Below, in pieces: positions 26,277 through 35,974 of a stretch of 64,000 nt of DNA (its first letter is position 1; each line of letters begins with the position of its first letter). Below the pieces are notes generated by a model. The model was given only the letters and a program-made list of their open reading frames with translations, searched no databases and was not told where the DNA came from. The position numbers and the translations under genes were made by a program. The DNA is from CAVQKZ01 sp963837325 (lineage in GTDB: Bacteria; Actinomycetota; Actinomycetes; Mycobacteriales; Jatrophihabitantaceae): the NCBI GenBank assembly GCA_963837325.1, contig CAWIMV010000001.1, positions 2,728,001-2,792,000 on the forward strand. The letters are read 5' to 3'.

Positions 26277-28262
26277 TCAGATATCCAGCTCAGCGGCGAC
26301 CGGCAGGGCCGTGAGGCCGTTGGCGTGCTGGCGCTCAAGCCAGGAGCCAAAGGCGGCCGCCGTGACCGGTCGGCTGATGTAGTAGCCCTGCATCTGGTCA
26401 CAACCCATCGCGGCAAGCATGTCCTGGGTCGCGGCGTCCTCGACGCCCTCCGCGACGACGTGCAGCCCGAGGTTGTGGCCGAGGTCGACCGCTGACTGCA
26501 CGAGAACGACGTCACTGGGTTCGGTCGTCAGCCCCAGCACGAAGGAGCGGTCGATTTTCAGTTCCCGCACGGGCAGCCGCTTGAGGTAGGCCATCGATGA
26601 ATACCCCGTGCCGAAATCATCGATGCTCAGCGAGATGCCCATGCCTTGAAGCGCCTGCAGCACGGTCAGGGCCCGACGGGGATCGGTCATGATCGAGCTC
26701 TCGGTCAGCTCCAGACTGAGCAGCGAGCCGGCAACGCCGGCCTCCTTCAGCTGCGCTTGCACCTCGGCCGGGAAGCCGAGGTCGTGTAAAGACCGGGCCG
26801 AGATGTTGACCGCGACGGGAATGTTCCAGCCTCGGTCGGCCCAAGTGCGCGCCTGGCGCAGCGCCTGGCGCAACACGTTTTCGGTAAGCGGATGGATCAC
26901 CGCCGTGCTCTCGGCGATAGGAATGAAGGTGTCGGGAGCGAGAAGTCCGCGGGTGGGGTGGAGCCAGCGCACCAGTGCCTCGACGCTGTGCAGTTCGCCC
27001 GTGGTCGCGCTGACCTTCGGCTGGTAGTGCAGCACCAACTCACCGCGGGCGATGCCACGCCTGAGGTCGCCGAGCAACGCCAAGCGGGCGAGGGTGTGGT
27101 CGTCGCGGGTCAATTCGTAGATCGCGTAGCTCGTGTGCTGGCTCTTGGCCTCGTACATTGCCACGTCGGCGTGGCGCAGCACCGTCTCGACGTCGGTATC
27201 CGGGCCGGCCATCGCGATACCGATGCTGGCCTCGACATCGAGCATGATGTCGCGAACGTCGAACGGCTTCTGAAGGGCGCTGGTGAGACGATTGGCAGCG
27301 GCGATGGCCTGGTCGCGACTGGTGGCGCCCAGAAGCACCGCAAACTCGTCCCCTCCCAGCCGCGCGACGGAGTCTCCCGCCCTGAGTGTTGCGATGAAGC
27401 GCTCTGCCACCTGGGCGAGCAGCAGGTCGCCGTAGTGGTGTCCGAGGGTGTCGTTGACGTCTTTGAACCGGTTGAGGTCGACGAACATCACGGCGACCTG
27501 CTGACCGGCGCGCCGGGCCGCGGCGAGCGCGTGCTGCGTGCGGTCCTGGAACAGTGCGCGATTCGGCAGCCCGGTCAGGCTGTCGTGCAACGCGAGGTGC
27601 TGGTTGGTGTCGCGCTGCGTGCGGAGGCGTCGGTGTGACCGGTTCAACGCCAGTCCACCCAAGACGACGAGACCGACTCCCGCCAGGAGTGTCGCGATGT
27701 CGAGCACCAGCACGACCCGGCCCGCATTGCGGGAGCTGGCGACCTGGCGCAGGGCAACCGTTTCGTGGCGGGCGGCAGCAGCGTAGATCTCGGTCTGCAT
27801 CGCGCCGAACACCGGATCGACGAGCACCTTGTCGACGTGGTTGACAGCTGCAGTGGGCTCATGGCGATCCACGGCGGCGAAGAGGGCGCGCGCGCCGAGG
27901 ACGTATTGGGCGTGTTCGGTCTCGACACGGCTCACCAAGCGCCGGTCCTGCGCTGTGCCTTGTCGCCGAATTTGGGCCAGCGCCCCGACTACCTGTCGCC
28001 GGGCTGCACGATGGCTGGCGAGCGGCACCGGACCTGGTTCCAAGCGGTACTTGCGTTCCAGCGACTCCTCAGCCGCCACGCCGGACGCCGCGTGCTGATA
28101 CGCCGTGTTCAACACCACCGCCTGCTGCGTTCGGACTGCGCCGGAGTCGATCACGAAGGATCCAACGATGACGACTCCGATGAGACTGAGGAACGTCGCG
28201 GCGATCGCCATCATCGCCACGCGGCGATCTCGCCAAACCTGCACAATTCGCGACCTCAACAC
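26277..28262 (-). CDS. GGDEF-EAL cyclic-di-GMP turnover protein with membrane sensor part
   Basis: A 661-residue protein. Helix near 17-38, an extracytoplasmic helical region to about 180, a second helix near 183-203, a GGDEF domain with intact RLGGDEFAVLL and an I-site RAGD five residues before it, and an EAL domain with EALVRWLHP, NISARSL, ELTES and DDFGTGYSSM. Both domains keep their key residues, so it may both make and degrade c-di-GMP. The start is GTG at 28260-28262. It stands alone on its strand. Confidence 0.93.
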   Translation of the reverse strand: MLRSRIVQVWRDRRVAMMAIAATFLSLIGVVIVGSFVIDSGAVRTQQAVVLNTAYQHAASGVAAEESLERKYRLEPGPVPLASHRAARRQVVGALAQIRRQGTAQDRRLVSRVETEHAQYVLGARALFAAVDRHEPTAAVNHVDKVLVDPVFGAMQTEIYAAAARHETVALRQVASSRNAGRVVLVLDIATLLAGVGLVVLGGLALNRSHRRLRTQRDTNQHLALHDSLTGLPNRALFQDRTQHALAAARRAGQQVAVMFVDLNRFKDVNDTLGHHYGDLLLAQVAERFIATLRAGDSVARLGGDEFAVLLGATSRDQAIAAANRLTSALQKPFDVRDIMLDVEASIGIAMAGPDTDVETVLRHADVAMYEAKSQHTSYAIYELTRDDHTLARLALLGDLRRGIARGELVLHYQPKVSATTGELHSVEALVRWLHPTRGLLAPDTFIPIAESTAVIHPLTENVLRQALRQARTWADRGWNIPVAVNISARSLHDLGFPAEVQAQLKEAGVAGSLLSLELTESSIMTDPRRALTVLQALQGMGISLSIDDFGTGYSSMAYLKRLPVRELKIDRSFVLGLTTEPSDVVLVQSAVDLGHNLGLHVVAEGVEDAATQDMLAAMGCDQMQGYYISRPVTAAAFGSWLERQHANGLTALPVAAELDI

Positions 28263-28465
28263 GGTCGATCCTGCGCTTGGCCCCGCCGGACAACGGCAAA
28301 CCGCTTCATGCCGTCCCTATCGTCCAGGTCGCGCCGCTCTTAAGTGCTTACGGGTGCGGAACTGCAAACAAGGCTGGATGGGGTTTCGGCTTCCGCGGTA
28401 ACGGGCCGAAGATCGGCTGCTAATCTGACGCACGCTGAACACCAGGACGCAGGTGGGGGCCTTTC

Positions 28466-29287
28466 GTGGTATTGCTCGAGTTGATCTTTGTGTTGCTCGT
28501 TGTGCTCACTGTGGGCATCGGGCTACTCGCGTATCGCGGCCATTGGGGCGCTCGCATCGGGCCCAGCGCGGTGGCGCACCGGACTGCCGAACGATTGGGC
28601 TCGACGCCGGCGGCGGCGCTGTTCCTTGTGGTGGGAGCCGCGGTGACCTTTGTGGTGAGCCTGGGGCTTGGATTCATCGCCAAGGCGTTGGAGGCATCCG
28701 TCGATCATCCCGTGTACAACTGGGTCACGCCGCGGATTCACAAAGCCGCGCCATTCACCAAAGCCAACCTGAAGTTGACCAATATCGGATTGAACTCGAA
28801 CGTTCAACTCGTCGTCCTCTTCGCCGTCATCGGCTTGGCGTTCGCCTACAAGCGCCGTTGGTGGATTTCGCCGGTGCTGGTGATCGGGATGTTCTACCTG
28901 GAGCGGTATTGGCAGCGGTGGCTGGCCAAGATCGTTGATCGCGGACATCCGCCGACCACGCTCGGCACGTTTCCGTCCGGTGGAGTGGGTCGCATCCTCT
29001 CGGTCTACGGGATCATCATCGTCTTGGTCATCTGCCTGTTCCCGAGCATGTCGCGCGCCTGGCGAGCAGGCTTCTGGACGGTGCTGGCCACGGCCGCGGT
29101 GGTCGAGGCGTTCACCCGTGTCTACCTGTCTCTGCACTGGTTCACCGACGCATTGTTCGCCCTTCCCTTCGGTGCACTGCTCTGCGTGACCGGCATCCTT
29201 ACTGTCACGGCCCTCACGCACAGCAGCGCGGCCAGGCCGGCGGGTCGACACAACTCATCCGCCGTAACTTCAGCATCGCCGGTGTGA
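28466..29287 (+). CDS. PAP2-superfamily membrane phosphatase
   Basis: A 273-residue integral membrane protein with about six helices. The acid phosphatase signature is spread over KIVDRGHPP, FPSGGVGR and TRVYLSLHWFTD, which match the KxxxxxxRP, PSGH and SRxxxxxHxxxD motifs; the second has Gly where His is usual. Relatives dephosphorylate undecaprenyl pyrophosphate or phosphatidic acid. The start is GTG at 28466. It is followed 19 bases later by an EEP-family hydrolase on the same strand. Confidence 0.85.
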   Translation: MVLLELIFVLLVVLTVGIGLLAYRGHWGARIGPSAVAHRTAERLGSTPAAALFLVVGAAVTFVVSLGLGFIAKALEASVDHPVYNWVTPRIHKAAPFTKANLKLTNIGLNSNVQLVVLFAVIGLAFAYKRRWWISPVLVIGMFYLERYWQRWLAKIVDRGHPPTTLGTFPSGGVGRILSVYGIIIVLVICLFPSMSRAWRAGFWTVLATAAVVEAFTRVYLSLHWFTDALFALPFGALLCVTGILTVTALTHSSAARPAGRHNSSAVTSASPV

Positions 29288-29306
29288 CGTCCGCTGTCGG
29301 CCTGCG

Positions 29307-30059
29307 TTGACGGCACAGGTGCGGGTTGCGTCGTTCAATATCCGTACTTCGCGTGGGCACGACGGACGCCATCGGTGGCGCCACCGCCGGGAGTCCTGCC
29401 TGGCCGCTATCCGCGGGTTCGCCGCTGACGTCGTCGGTCTGCAGGAGGTCCGCCCGGACCAACTCGAAGACTTGGGGCGGGCATTTGCGGCCGCGACCGT
29501 CGTTGGGGCCGGCCGCGACGAGGACGGCGGCGGCGAGCACGCGAGCGTCCTGGTCTCGCCGGGCAACTGGACGGTGGAGTCGAGCGAGACGCGCTGGCTG
29601 TCCACGACGCCGGCTCGGCCCGGCTCCAGAGGTTGGGACGCTGAACTTCCCCGCGTCGTCACTATCGTGCGGTTGCGCCGAGGCGTGGTCCGGCTCGGCG
29701 TCGCCAACACCCACTTCGACCACCGGGGCGCGATTGCGCGAGCCCGCAGTGCCGCCCTCATCGCCGAGTGGCTCGACCAGGAACGCGACCGGCCCTGGGT
29801 TGTACTCGGCGATCTCAACACCGTCCCGGACTCGCAGCCGCTGCGTCTGCTCGCCGAGGCCGGCTACACCGACGTGCTCCCCGCGGATGCCGGCGGCACC
29901 GAGCACGCGTTCACCGGAGCCACCGACCGCACCCGGATCGACTACATCCTCACCGGCCCCGGCGTCGACGCTTCGGCCGCCTGGACCGGTCACGACCGGC
30001 CGGGCGGCCGGTTGCCCAGTGATCACTGGCCGGTGCTGGCCGACCTGATCGTCGCCTGA
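29307..30059 (+). CDS. Endonuclease/exonuclease/phosphatase-family hydrolase
   Basis: A 250-residue EEP-fold metal-dependent phosphodiesterase. The family motifs appear in order: VASFNIRTSRG (Asn), VVGLQEVR (Glu), NTHFDHRG (His), VLGDLNTVPDS (Asp and Asn), DYIL and SDHWPVLADL (Asp-His). It has no signal peptide, so it acts in the cytoplasm. The start is uncertain: TTG at 29307 or GTG at 29319, neither with a strong ribosome site. A related gene lies at 45105-45908. The substrate (nucleic acid, phosphoinositide-like or nucleotide) is not known. Confidence 0.83.
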   Translation: MTAQVRVASFNIRTSRGHDGRHRWRHRRESCLAAIRGFAADVVGLQEVRPDQLEDLGRAFAAATVVGAGRDEDGGGEHASVLVSPGNWTVESSETRWLSTTPARPGSRGWDAELPRVVTIVRLRRGVVRLGVANTHFDHRGAIARARSAALIAEWLDQERDRPWVVLGDLNTVPDSQPLRLLAEAGYTDVLPADAGGTEHAFTGATDRTRIDYILTGPGVDASAAWTGHDRPGGRLPSDHWPVLADLIVA

Positions 30060-30086
30060 CAACCCGTGGTTGGCGGCGAACCTCGT

Positions 30087-31109
30087 TCAGCCCGCGGCCA
30101 CGGACTTCCGCGACCAGCCGGGGGCATCCAGCGATACCGGACAGGCGACCCGGTGCCCCGGCCCGGCATCCTCGAGCGGCACGTCGTCGATCGAGCACCG
30201 CGGAATCGCCATCGGGCAGCGGGGGTGAAAATTGCACCCCGACGGCGGATCCGCCGGGCTCGGCGGTTCGCCGGGTATCGGGGCCACCCGCGGGCGCCGC
30301 GGATCGGGTATGGAGGCCGCGCCGAGCAGCGCGCGGGTGTACGGGTGCTTCGGCTCGCGATAGATGGTCGCCCGGTCGGCGATCTCGACGATGCGGCCGA
30401 GGTACATCACGGCGACCATGTCGCTGATCTGCCCGACCAGTCCCAGGTCGTGGCTGATGAAGAGGTAAGACAGGTCCTGTTCCCGCTGCAGGCGGCGCAG
30501 CAGGTTGAGGATCTGGCCACGCAGTGAGACGTCGAGCGCCGATGTCGGCTCGTCGGCGATGATCACCTGTGGCTCGTTGGCCAGCGCTCGCGCGACATTG
30601 ACCCGCTGGCGCTGACCGCCGGACAGTTGCAACGGTCGCCGCCCGGCCAGGTCGGGCGAGAGGCCAACCGTGTCCAGTAGTTCCGCCACCCGCGCGCGCA
30701 CCTGGTTGCGCGGGCGTAGGTGATGGATCTGGATCGGTTCGGCCAAGGTCGATCCGATGCTGCGCTGCGGATTCAGCGAGTTCAACGAGTCCTGAAAGAT
30801 CATCTGTATCTGACGCGGCCGCGCGCGTGAGCCGGTGTTGACGACCGCATCGGCTGGGTCGGCCAGGACCGGCGCCGCACCCGGGTCAGCGACTGTGATG
30901 CCGCCTGAGCGCAGCCGCTCCAGCCCGACGATCGCACGGGCGAGGGTCGACTTGCCGCTGCCGGATTCGCCAACGATGCCGAGCGTCGAGCCGCGCGGCA
31001 AATCCAGGCTGACCCCGTCGAGGGCGCGGATCACCGAACGCCGCCCGATCGCGCCGCGTCCGCGGAACGTCACCACGGCGTCGCGCACCTGCAGCACCGA
31101 TTCGCTCAT
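30087..31109 (-). CDS. Oligopeptide-type ABC importer ATPase, second (DppF-like)
   Basis: A 340-residue ATPase with Walker A GESGSGKSTL, signature LSGGQRQRV, Walker B/DEPTSALDVS and the C-terminal oligopeptide extension with CNFHPRCPMAIPRC, the four-Cys site of DppF/OppF proteins. The ATG at 31107-31109 overlaps the stop of the DppD-like gene. It is the last gene of the seven-gene operon 30087-37597. Confidence 0.92.
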   Translation of the reverse strand: MSESVLQVRDAVVTFRGRGAIGRRSVIRALDGVSLDLPRGSTLGIVGESGSGKSTLARAIVGLERLRSGGITVADPGAAPVLADPADAVVNTGSRARPRQIQMIFQDSLNSLNPQRSIGSTLAEPIQIHHLRPRNQVRARVAELLDTVGLSPDLAGRRPLQLSGGQRQRVNVARALANEPQVIIADEPTSALDVSLRGQILNLLRRLQREQDLSYLFISHDLGLVGQISDMVAVMYLGRIVEIADRATIYREPKHPYTRALLGAASIPDPRRPRVAPIPGEPPSPADPPSGCNFHPRCPMAIPRCSIDDVPLEDAGPGHRVACPVSLDAPGWSRKSVAAG

Positions 31110-32119
31110 CGCGCCACCTCGAACTGGGTGAACCGTTCCGGCACGGGGTACCAGCACGCCTCCTGCCGCTCCGGCCGGTCACCGTCGAGCGGAGGTCGCT
31201 CGACGCGGCAGCGGTCCTGCGCACGCGGGCAGCGCGGCGCGAACGAGCAACCCGACGGCAGCCGGCGCAGGTCGGGTGGCGCTCCGGGGATCGTGGGCAG
31301 GTCGGCGTCGGAAGCAAGTCCCTCTGCCCCGGCGATGCTGTCCAGCAACGCAGCGCTGTACGGATGACGGGGCGAGTCGAACAACGCGATCGTCGGTGCC
31401 TGCTCGACGATCCGCCCGGCGTACATGACCGCCACACGGTTGGTCACACTCGACACGACGCTGAGGTCGTGGCTGACCAGGACGAGCGCGATGTCGAGTT
31501 CCCGCGTCAGCTCGGCCAGTAGGTCGAGTACCTGGGCCTGCACGCTGACGTCCAACGCCGTGGTCGGCTCGTCGGCCAGCAGCAGCGGCGGTCGGCAGGC
31601 AACCGCCATCGCGATGACGATGCGCTGCCGCATGCCACCGCTGAATTCGTGCGGGTAGGCCCGCAACTGCCGGCGCGGGTTGTAGATGCCGACCCGCGCC
31701 AGCAACTCGGCCGCCTGCTCGTTGGCCTGCTTGCGGTTCAGCCCCTGGTGCAGCATCAGCGGCTCGCGCAACTGCGAGCCGACACTGCGCACCGGGTTCA
31801 ACGCGGCCATCGGATCCTGGTAGACCAACCCGATCTTCCGCCCCCGCACTTCGCGGAGCGAACGGTCGTCCAGCCCGGCGAGGTCGCGGCCTTCGAAGAG
31901 CACCTGGCCGCCGATCTCGGTTCCCTTCGGATGCAAACCGAGGATCGCCAGACAGGTTGCGCTCTTGCCCGAGCCGGACTCGCCGACGATGCCGACGGAC
32001 TCGCCCGGACGTACCGTGAGGTCGACGCCGTTCACCGCCGACAGCGTCCCGCCGGGCACGGCGAAGCGGACACTGAGTTGCCGCAGCTCGAGCAGCGGCG
32101 CGGTGGGGACGTCAGTCAT
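31106..32119 (-). CDS. Oligopeptide-type ABC importer ATPase, first (DppD-like)
   Basis: A 337-residue ATPase with Walker A GESGSGKSAT, signature FSGGMRQRI and DEPTTALDVS, plus the C-terminal extension CSFAPRCPRAQDRC. It starts two bases after the stop of the amidohydrolase gene and overlaps the next ATPase gene by four bases, so the ATPases are coupled and downstream of the enzymes. Confidence 0.93.
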   Translation of the reverse strand: MTDVPTAPLLELRQLSVRFAVPGGTLSAVNGVDLTVRPGESVGIVGESGSGKSATCLAILGLHPKGTEIGGQVLFEGRDLAGLDDRSLREVRGRKIGLVYQDPMAALNPVRSVGSQLREPLMLHQGLNRKQANEQAAELLARVGIYNPRRQLRAYPHEFSGGMRQRIVIAMAVACRPPLLLADEPTTALDVSVQAQVLDLLAELTRELDIALVLVSHDLSVVSSVTNRVAVMYAGRIVEQAPTIALFDSPRHPYSAALLDSIAGAEGLASDADLPTIPGAPPDLRRLPSGCSFAPRCPRAQDRCRVERPPLDGDRPERQEACWYPVPERFTQFEVAR

Positions 32120-32121
32120 GA

Positions 32122-33333
32122 TCAGCCGGCCGGTTTGAGTTCGTTGCGGTAGACGGTGCCTTCTTTGGCCACCAAAGTGACGTTGCGCGTGGCGGTGATG
32201 TCAGTCGTGGGGTCGCCGTCGAGCACGACGAGGTCAGCGAGCTTGCCGACTTCCAGGGTCCCGATGTCGTGCAGCAGGTCGAGGTTCTCGGCGGCGTTGC
32301 GAGTCGCTGCGACGAGCGCGTCCGTGGCGGACAGGCCGAATTCGACCATCAACTCGAGCTCAGTGGGCAGTTCGCCGTGGGGGTTGAACGGCGTGCCCGC
32401 GTCCGTCCCGGCGGCGATCTTCATGCCCGAGCGCACGGCGGCCACGAAGCTGTCGCGGTGGTGGCCGGATTCGGATTCCGCCTTCTCCACGACCCAGCTC
32501 GGGATCTCGTCCGGATGCTCGACGATGCGGTTGACGGCGATCAGGGTCGGGACCAGGAACGTGCCTTGATTCACGGCGGCTTCGAGTGACTCGTCGTCGA
32601 GGTAGAAGCCGTGTTCGATCGAGTCGATGCCGGCTGCGATCGCGTTCTTGATGCCCTGGCCACCGATGGCGTGGCTGGCCACCCGCTTGCCGGCGTTGTG
32701 GGCCTCGCGGGCAACAGCGGCGAGCTCGTCGGGCTGCAGTGCGGTTTGGTTCGGGTGGACGCCCTTGGTCAACACGCCGCCGGTCGCCATCACCTTGATG
32801 AAGTGTGCACCGCCGGCAATCTCGGCCCGCGTTGCCTGCGCCGTGCCCACTGGGCCGTCGGCCTGCCGCCCGATGAAGTGTCCGTGCCCGCCGGTCATGG
32901 TGATCACTCGTCCGGCGGCCCGGATCCGCGGGCCCGGCAACATGCCGTCTTCTATCGCCTTGCTGAGTTCGATGGCAATGTCGTTCGGCGCGCCGCAGTC
33001 GCGCACGGTCGTCACGCCAGAATCCAGCGCAACGGCAAGGTTCTTGACGCCCCGCACGGTCGAGATCGGGACGCTGTCGCTCTGCACCTGCGCGAACAGG
33101 TCGCCGTAGCCGTCGTTGCAGACGTGCACGTGGCAGTTGATCAGGCCGGGGATGACCGTGCCGCCACCGCCGTCGTAGGTGCGTTGGGCCGCGAACGACG
33201 GGGCATCGGACTGGGGGCCGATCCAGCTGATGCGGCGTCCTTCGACGACGATCGCCTGCCCGGGCACGGGCCGGGAGCCAGTGCCGTCGAAGACGGAGAT
33301 GCCGGTGATCAGAAACGGTTCGCTATCGGTCAT
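32122..33333 (-). CDS. Amidohydrolase-superfamily metal-dependent hydrolase
   Basis: A 403-residue TIM-barrel hydrolase of the imidazolonepropionase/prolidase-like group. Metal motifs: NCHVHVC (HxH), a GGHGHFIG loop, SHAIGGQGIKNA with His, HGFYLDDE and AGTDAGTPF (Asp). Such enzymes often cleave amide bonds of N-acyl amino acids or dipeptides. It lies between the metallo-beta-lactamase-fold gene and the transport ATPases, so its substrate is probably the imported compound or its ring-opened product. No signal peptide. Confidence 0.88.
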   Translation of the reverse strand: MTDSEPFLITGISVFDGTGSRPVPGQAIVVEGRRISWIGPQSDAPSFAAQRTYDGGGGTVIPGLINCHVHVCNDGYGDLFAQVQSDSVPISTVRGVKNLAVALDSGVTTVRDCGAPNDIAIELSKAIEDGMLPGPRIRAAGRVITMTGGHGHFIGRQADGPVGTAQATRAEIAGGAHFIKVMATGGVLTKGVHPNQTALQPDELAAVAREAHNAGKRVASHAIGGQGIKNAIAAGIDSIEHGFYLDDESLEAAVNQGTFLVPTLIAVNRIVEHPDEIPSWVVEKAESESGHHRDSFVAAVRSGMKIAAGTDAGTPFNPHGELPTELELMVEFGLSATDALVAATRNAAENLDLLHDIGTLEVGKLADLVVLDGDPTTDITATRNVTLVAKEGTVYRNELKPAG

Positions 33334-33345
33334 CGTCGATCTCTC

Positions 33346-34101
33346 CTAGCGGTAGCTCTGCGGGGATCGGTGGAACTGCTTGGCCTGCGCGGGGTCGTGG
33401 CCGAACAACAGGATCGCGTTTTCTTCCTCGGCGATGCGCTTCAACTTGGCCCCGGACTGGGCCGCGGTTTCCGGGTCGGCCTGGCCGCCCCACGAGTCAT
33501 GGTCCAGGTTGTCCTTGGTGTAGACGGCGTCACCGCAGACCACCATGTTGCCGCTCTCGGGCAACCGCACCATCGCAGACTGGTGCGCCGGTGCGTGTCC
33601 AGGGGTCAGCAGCACTTCCAGTCCCGGGAACAGCTCCATCTCGCCGTCGAGGAGTTCGTACTTCAGCTTGGGCAGGTTCCAGTACTGGTTGGGGAAGATC
33701 GGGTTGTCGAGGGCGGCGTCGTAGTGTTCGCGCTGCACGAAGAACGTGGCCCGCTCGAACAGGTCGTTGTTTCCGGCGTGGTCGAAGTGCAAATGCGTGT
33801 TGACGACGTAGTCGATGTCCTTGGGCCGGACGTCAAGCTCGCCGAGGCGCAGCTCTAGGTCGTCCTCCGGCGCCATCTCCGGCACCAGGATGTCGATCAT
33901 CTCGGTGCCGCGCCACGTCGCGCCCGGGTCAGTGATGTGCAGCCGGCTCATGCCGGTGTCGATCAGCAGGTTCTTGCCGTCATCGAGCTTGATGAGGTAT
34001 GACGGCACCGGCAGCTTGACGATGTTGCCGTCGCTAACTCCGGGTGCCACCGTCTCGTATGGGCAGTTGCACGTGCCCAGCGGAATGATGTACATCTCCA
34101 C
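33346..34101 (-). CDS. Metallo-beta-lactamase-fold lactonase-like hydrolase (AHL lactonase/AttM group)
   Basis: A 251-residue MBL-fold enzyme with the dinuclear site THLHFDHAGN, the downstream His in LTPGHAPAHQ, Asp in VCGDAVYTKDNL and the final His in LLFGHDPAQ. The N-terminal layout (MEMYIIPLGTCNCP, then VPSYLI with LLIDTGM) is that of N-acyl-homoserine lactonases such as AiiA/AttM. The GTG start at 34099-34101 lies eight bases after GAAGGAG, which overlaps the end of the DppC-like gene. Lactonase is the best guess; other ester or thioester hydrolases share this fold. Confidence 0.87.
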   Translation of the reverse strand: MEMYIIPLGTCNCPYETVAPGVSDGNIVKLPVPSYLIKLDDGKNLLIDTGMSRLHITDPGATWRGTEMIDILVPEMAPEDDLELRLGELDVRPKDIDYVVNTHLHFDHAGNNDLFERATFFVQREHYDAALDNPIFPNQYWNLPKLKYELLDGEMELFPGLEVLLTPGHAPAHQSAMVRLPESGNMVVCGDAVYTKDNLDHDSWGGQADPETAAQSGAKLKRIAEEENAILLFGHDPAQAKQFHRSPQSYR

Positions 34102-34106
34102 GGCGA

Positions 34107-35036
34107 TTACTCCTTCTCTGCTGTTGACGCGTTGGTTCCTCGGCCGAAGCGGCGCCGTCGAGTGTCGCCACCGCCGGCGGCAGCCAGTCGCCCGCCGAGG
34201 TAGTCCCCGACGACGTTGGCCACGAGGATCGTGATCGTGATCGCGATGCCGGGCGCGGTGGAGATCCACCATGCCTGCGAGATGTAGCTGACGCCGAGGC
34301 TCAGGTCCGCGCCCCACTCCGCTGCGGGCGGTCGCACGCCGAAGCCGAGGAAGTTCAGCGTCGCCGAGAGCAACGTGGTCCAGCCGATGGCACTGCTGAT
34401 GACGACGATGAGTTCGGGCAGGATCACCGGGAAGACGTGGCGGGTGAGTATCCGCCAGCGGCTGCAACCGACCACGCGGGCGGCGGCTATGTACTCCTGG
34501 GCCCGGACCCGCTGGGTTGAGCCGTAGAGGACGCGAGCGAAGACCGGCGCGAACGAGATTGCCACCGCGGCCACCACGGTCACCGTGCCCGGGCCGCGGA
34601 TGGTGACGATCACAAGTGCGAGCAGGAGGCCGGGGAAGGCCAGGAAGACGTCCATGACCCGCATGACTACGGCGGCGGGCCAGCGCCCGAGATAGCCGGC
34701 AATCATGCCGATCGGCACGCCGATGAGGGCGGCGAAGAACGTGCTCAACACGGCGATGGTTAGCGTCTCCCGGCCGCCGAAGATGCAGCGGCTGAGTACA
34801 TCGCGGCCCAGTCCGTCGATGCCGAACCAGTGTGCGGCGCTGGGGTGCGCGCGCGCCGGTCCGACGATCGCCGTCGGATCGTTCGGCGCGATCAGCGGCG
34901 CGAATACCGCGACGGCGAGCAGCAGCAAGCCGGCCACGCATCCGAGCAGGCCGAAGACGTCCCGACCGCGTTGTCGCGCCGCGCGTCCGGGCACCTCGAC
35001 CGTGGTGGGAGCGGCCACGCCCTCGACGACGGTCAT
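34107..35036 (-). CDS. Oligopeptide-type ABC importer permease (DppC-like)
   Basis: A 309-residue inner-membrane permease with an N-terminal helix, the conserved HWFGIDGLGRDVLSRCIFG segment and the EAA loop EYIAAARVVGCSRWRILTRH. The ATG at 35034-35036 overlaps the stop of the dppB-like gene (ATGA). An in-frame ATG three codons upstream is less likely. The C-terminus is basic and cytoplasmic. Confidence 0.92.
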   Translation of the reverse strand: MTVVEGVAAPTTVEVPGRAARQRGRDVFGLLGCVAGLLLLAVAVFAPLIAPNDPTAIVGPARAHPSAAHWFGIDGLGRDVLSRCIFGGRETLTIAVLSTFFAALIGVPIGMIAGYLGRWPAAVVMRVMDVFLAFPGLLLALVIVTIRGPGTVTVVAAVAISFAPVFARVLYGSTQRVRAQEYIAAARVVGCSRWRILTRHVFPVILPELIVVISSAIGWTTLLSATLNFLGFGVRPPAAEWGADLSLGVSYISQAWWISTAPGIAITITILVANVVGDYLGGRLAAAGGGDTRRRRFGRGTNASTAEKE

Positions 35037-35965
35037 CGCGACCATCCTCTGCGCACGCGCGGGTCGAGCAACCCGTGCGCGACGTCGACGATCAGGTTGA
35101 CCGCGATGTAGACCACCGCGACGAACAGGACGACGCCTTGGATGGCCGGGATGTCCTTCTGCTGGATGCTCGAGACGAGGTACTGGCCGAGACCCGGTCG
35201 TCCGAAGATGATCTCGATGGCGACTGCCCCGCCGAACAGGTTGCCGATCTGCAGACCGATGACGGTGATCACGGAGCCGATGGCATTACGCATCGCGTGC
35301 CGCAGCAGCAGCCGTGTGGGGGCCAGACCCTTGGCCCGAGCGACCAGCAGGTACGGCTGCTGGTAGACCTCGATCAGGCTCGAACGCAGCAGCCTCGTGA
35401 TGATCGCGGCGAAGCCGAGCCCGAGCGCGAGCGCCGGCAAGATCATGGCCTTGGGCGACCCGACCCCGAGCGCGGGCAGCCAGCGCAGGTGCACGGCGAA
35501 GACCAGCACCAGTAGCTGGGCCAACCAGAAGTACGGGACGGCCAGGCCCAATACCGAGCCGGTCGTGGCGATGCGATCAACCAGCGAACCGGGCCGAAGG
35601 CCGGCGGCAATGCCGGTAACGAACCCGAGCACCACGGCCACCCCGAGCGCGGCGAGAGCCAGGTTCACCGTGTACGTAAGCCGCACGTCGATTTCGCTGA
35701 GCACCGAGCTGTTGGTGACGTAGCTGTAGCCGAGATCCCCACGCAGTAGCCGTTGCAGGTACAGCCAGTACTGCGCGACCGGCGACTGGTCCAGGCCGAG
35801 TTGATGACGCAGCGCCGCGACCCGACCCGGTGTCGGGTTCGACCCGAACAGCAGGATCTGGGCCGGGTCACCCGGGATCAGACGCAGGATCGCGAAGACC
35901 AGCAGGCTCACGCCGACCAGCAGCGGCAGTGCGACGACCAGCCGACGGAAAGCGAAAGCCAGCAT
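35033..35965 (-). CDS. Oligopeptide-type ABC importer permease (DppB-like)
   Basis: A 310-residue permease starting FAFRRLVVALPLLVGVSLLV and followed by LIPGDPAQILLFG, the typical DppB/OppB start, with the EAA loop QPYLLVARAKGLAPTRLLLR and a C-terminal PRVRRGW. It follows the binding-protein gene after nine bases. Together with the DppC-like protein it forms the transport channel. Confidence 0.92.
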   Translation of the reverse strand: MLAFAFRRLVVALPLLVGVSLLVFAILRLIPGDPAQILLFGSNPTPGRVAALRHQLGLDQSPVAQYWLYLQRLLRGDLGYSYVTNSSVLSEIDVRLTYTVNLALAALGVAVVLGFVTGIAAGLRPGSLVDRIATTGSVLGLAVPYFWLAQLLVLVFAVHLRWLPALGVGSPKAMILPALALGLGFAAIITRLLRSSLIEVYQQPYLLVARAKGLAPTRLLLRHAMRNAIGSVITVIGLQIGNLFGGAVAIEIIFGRPGLGQYLVSSIQQKDIPAIQGVVLFVAVVYIAVNLIVDVAHGLLDPRVRRGWSR

Positions 35966-35974
35966 CTGGTTCGG

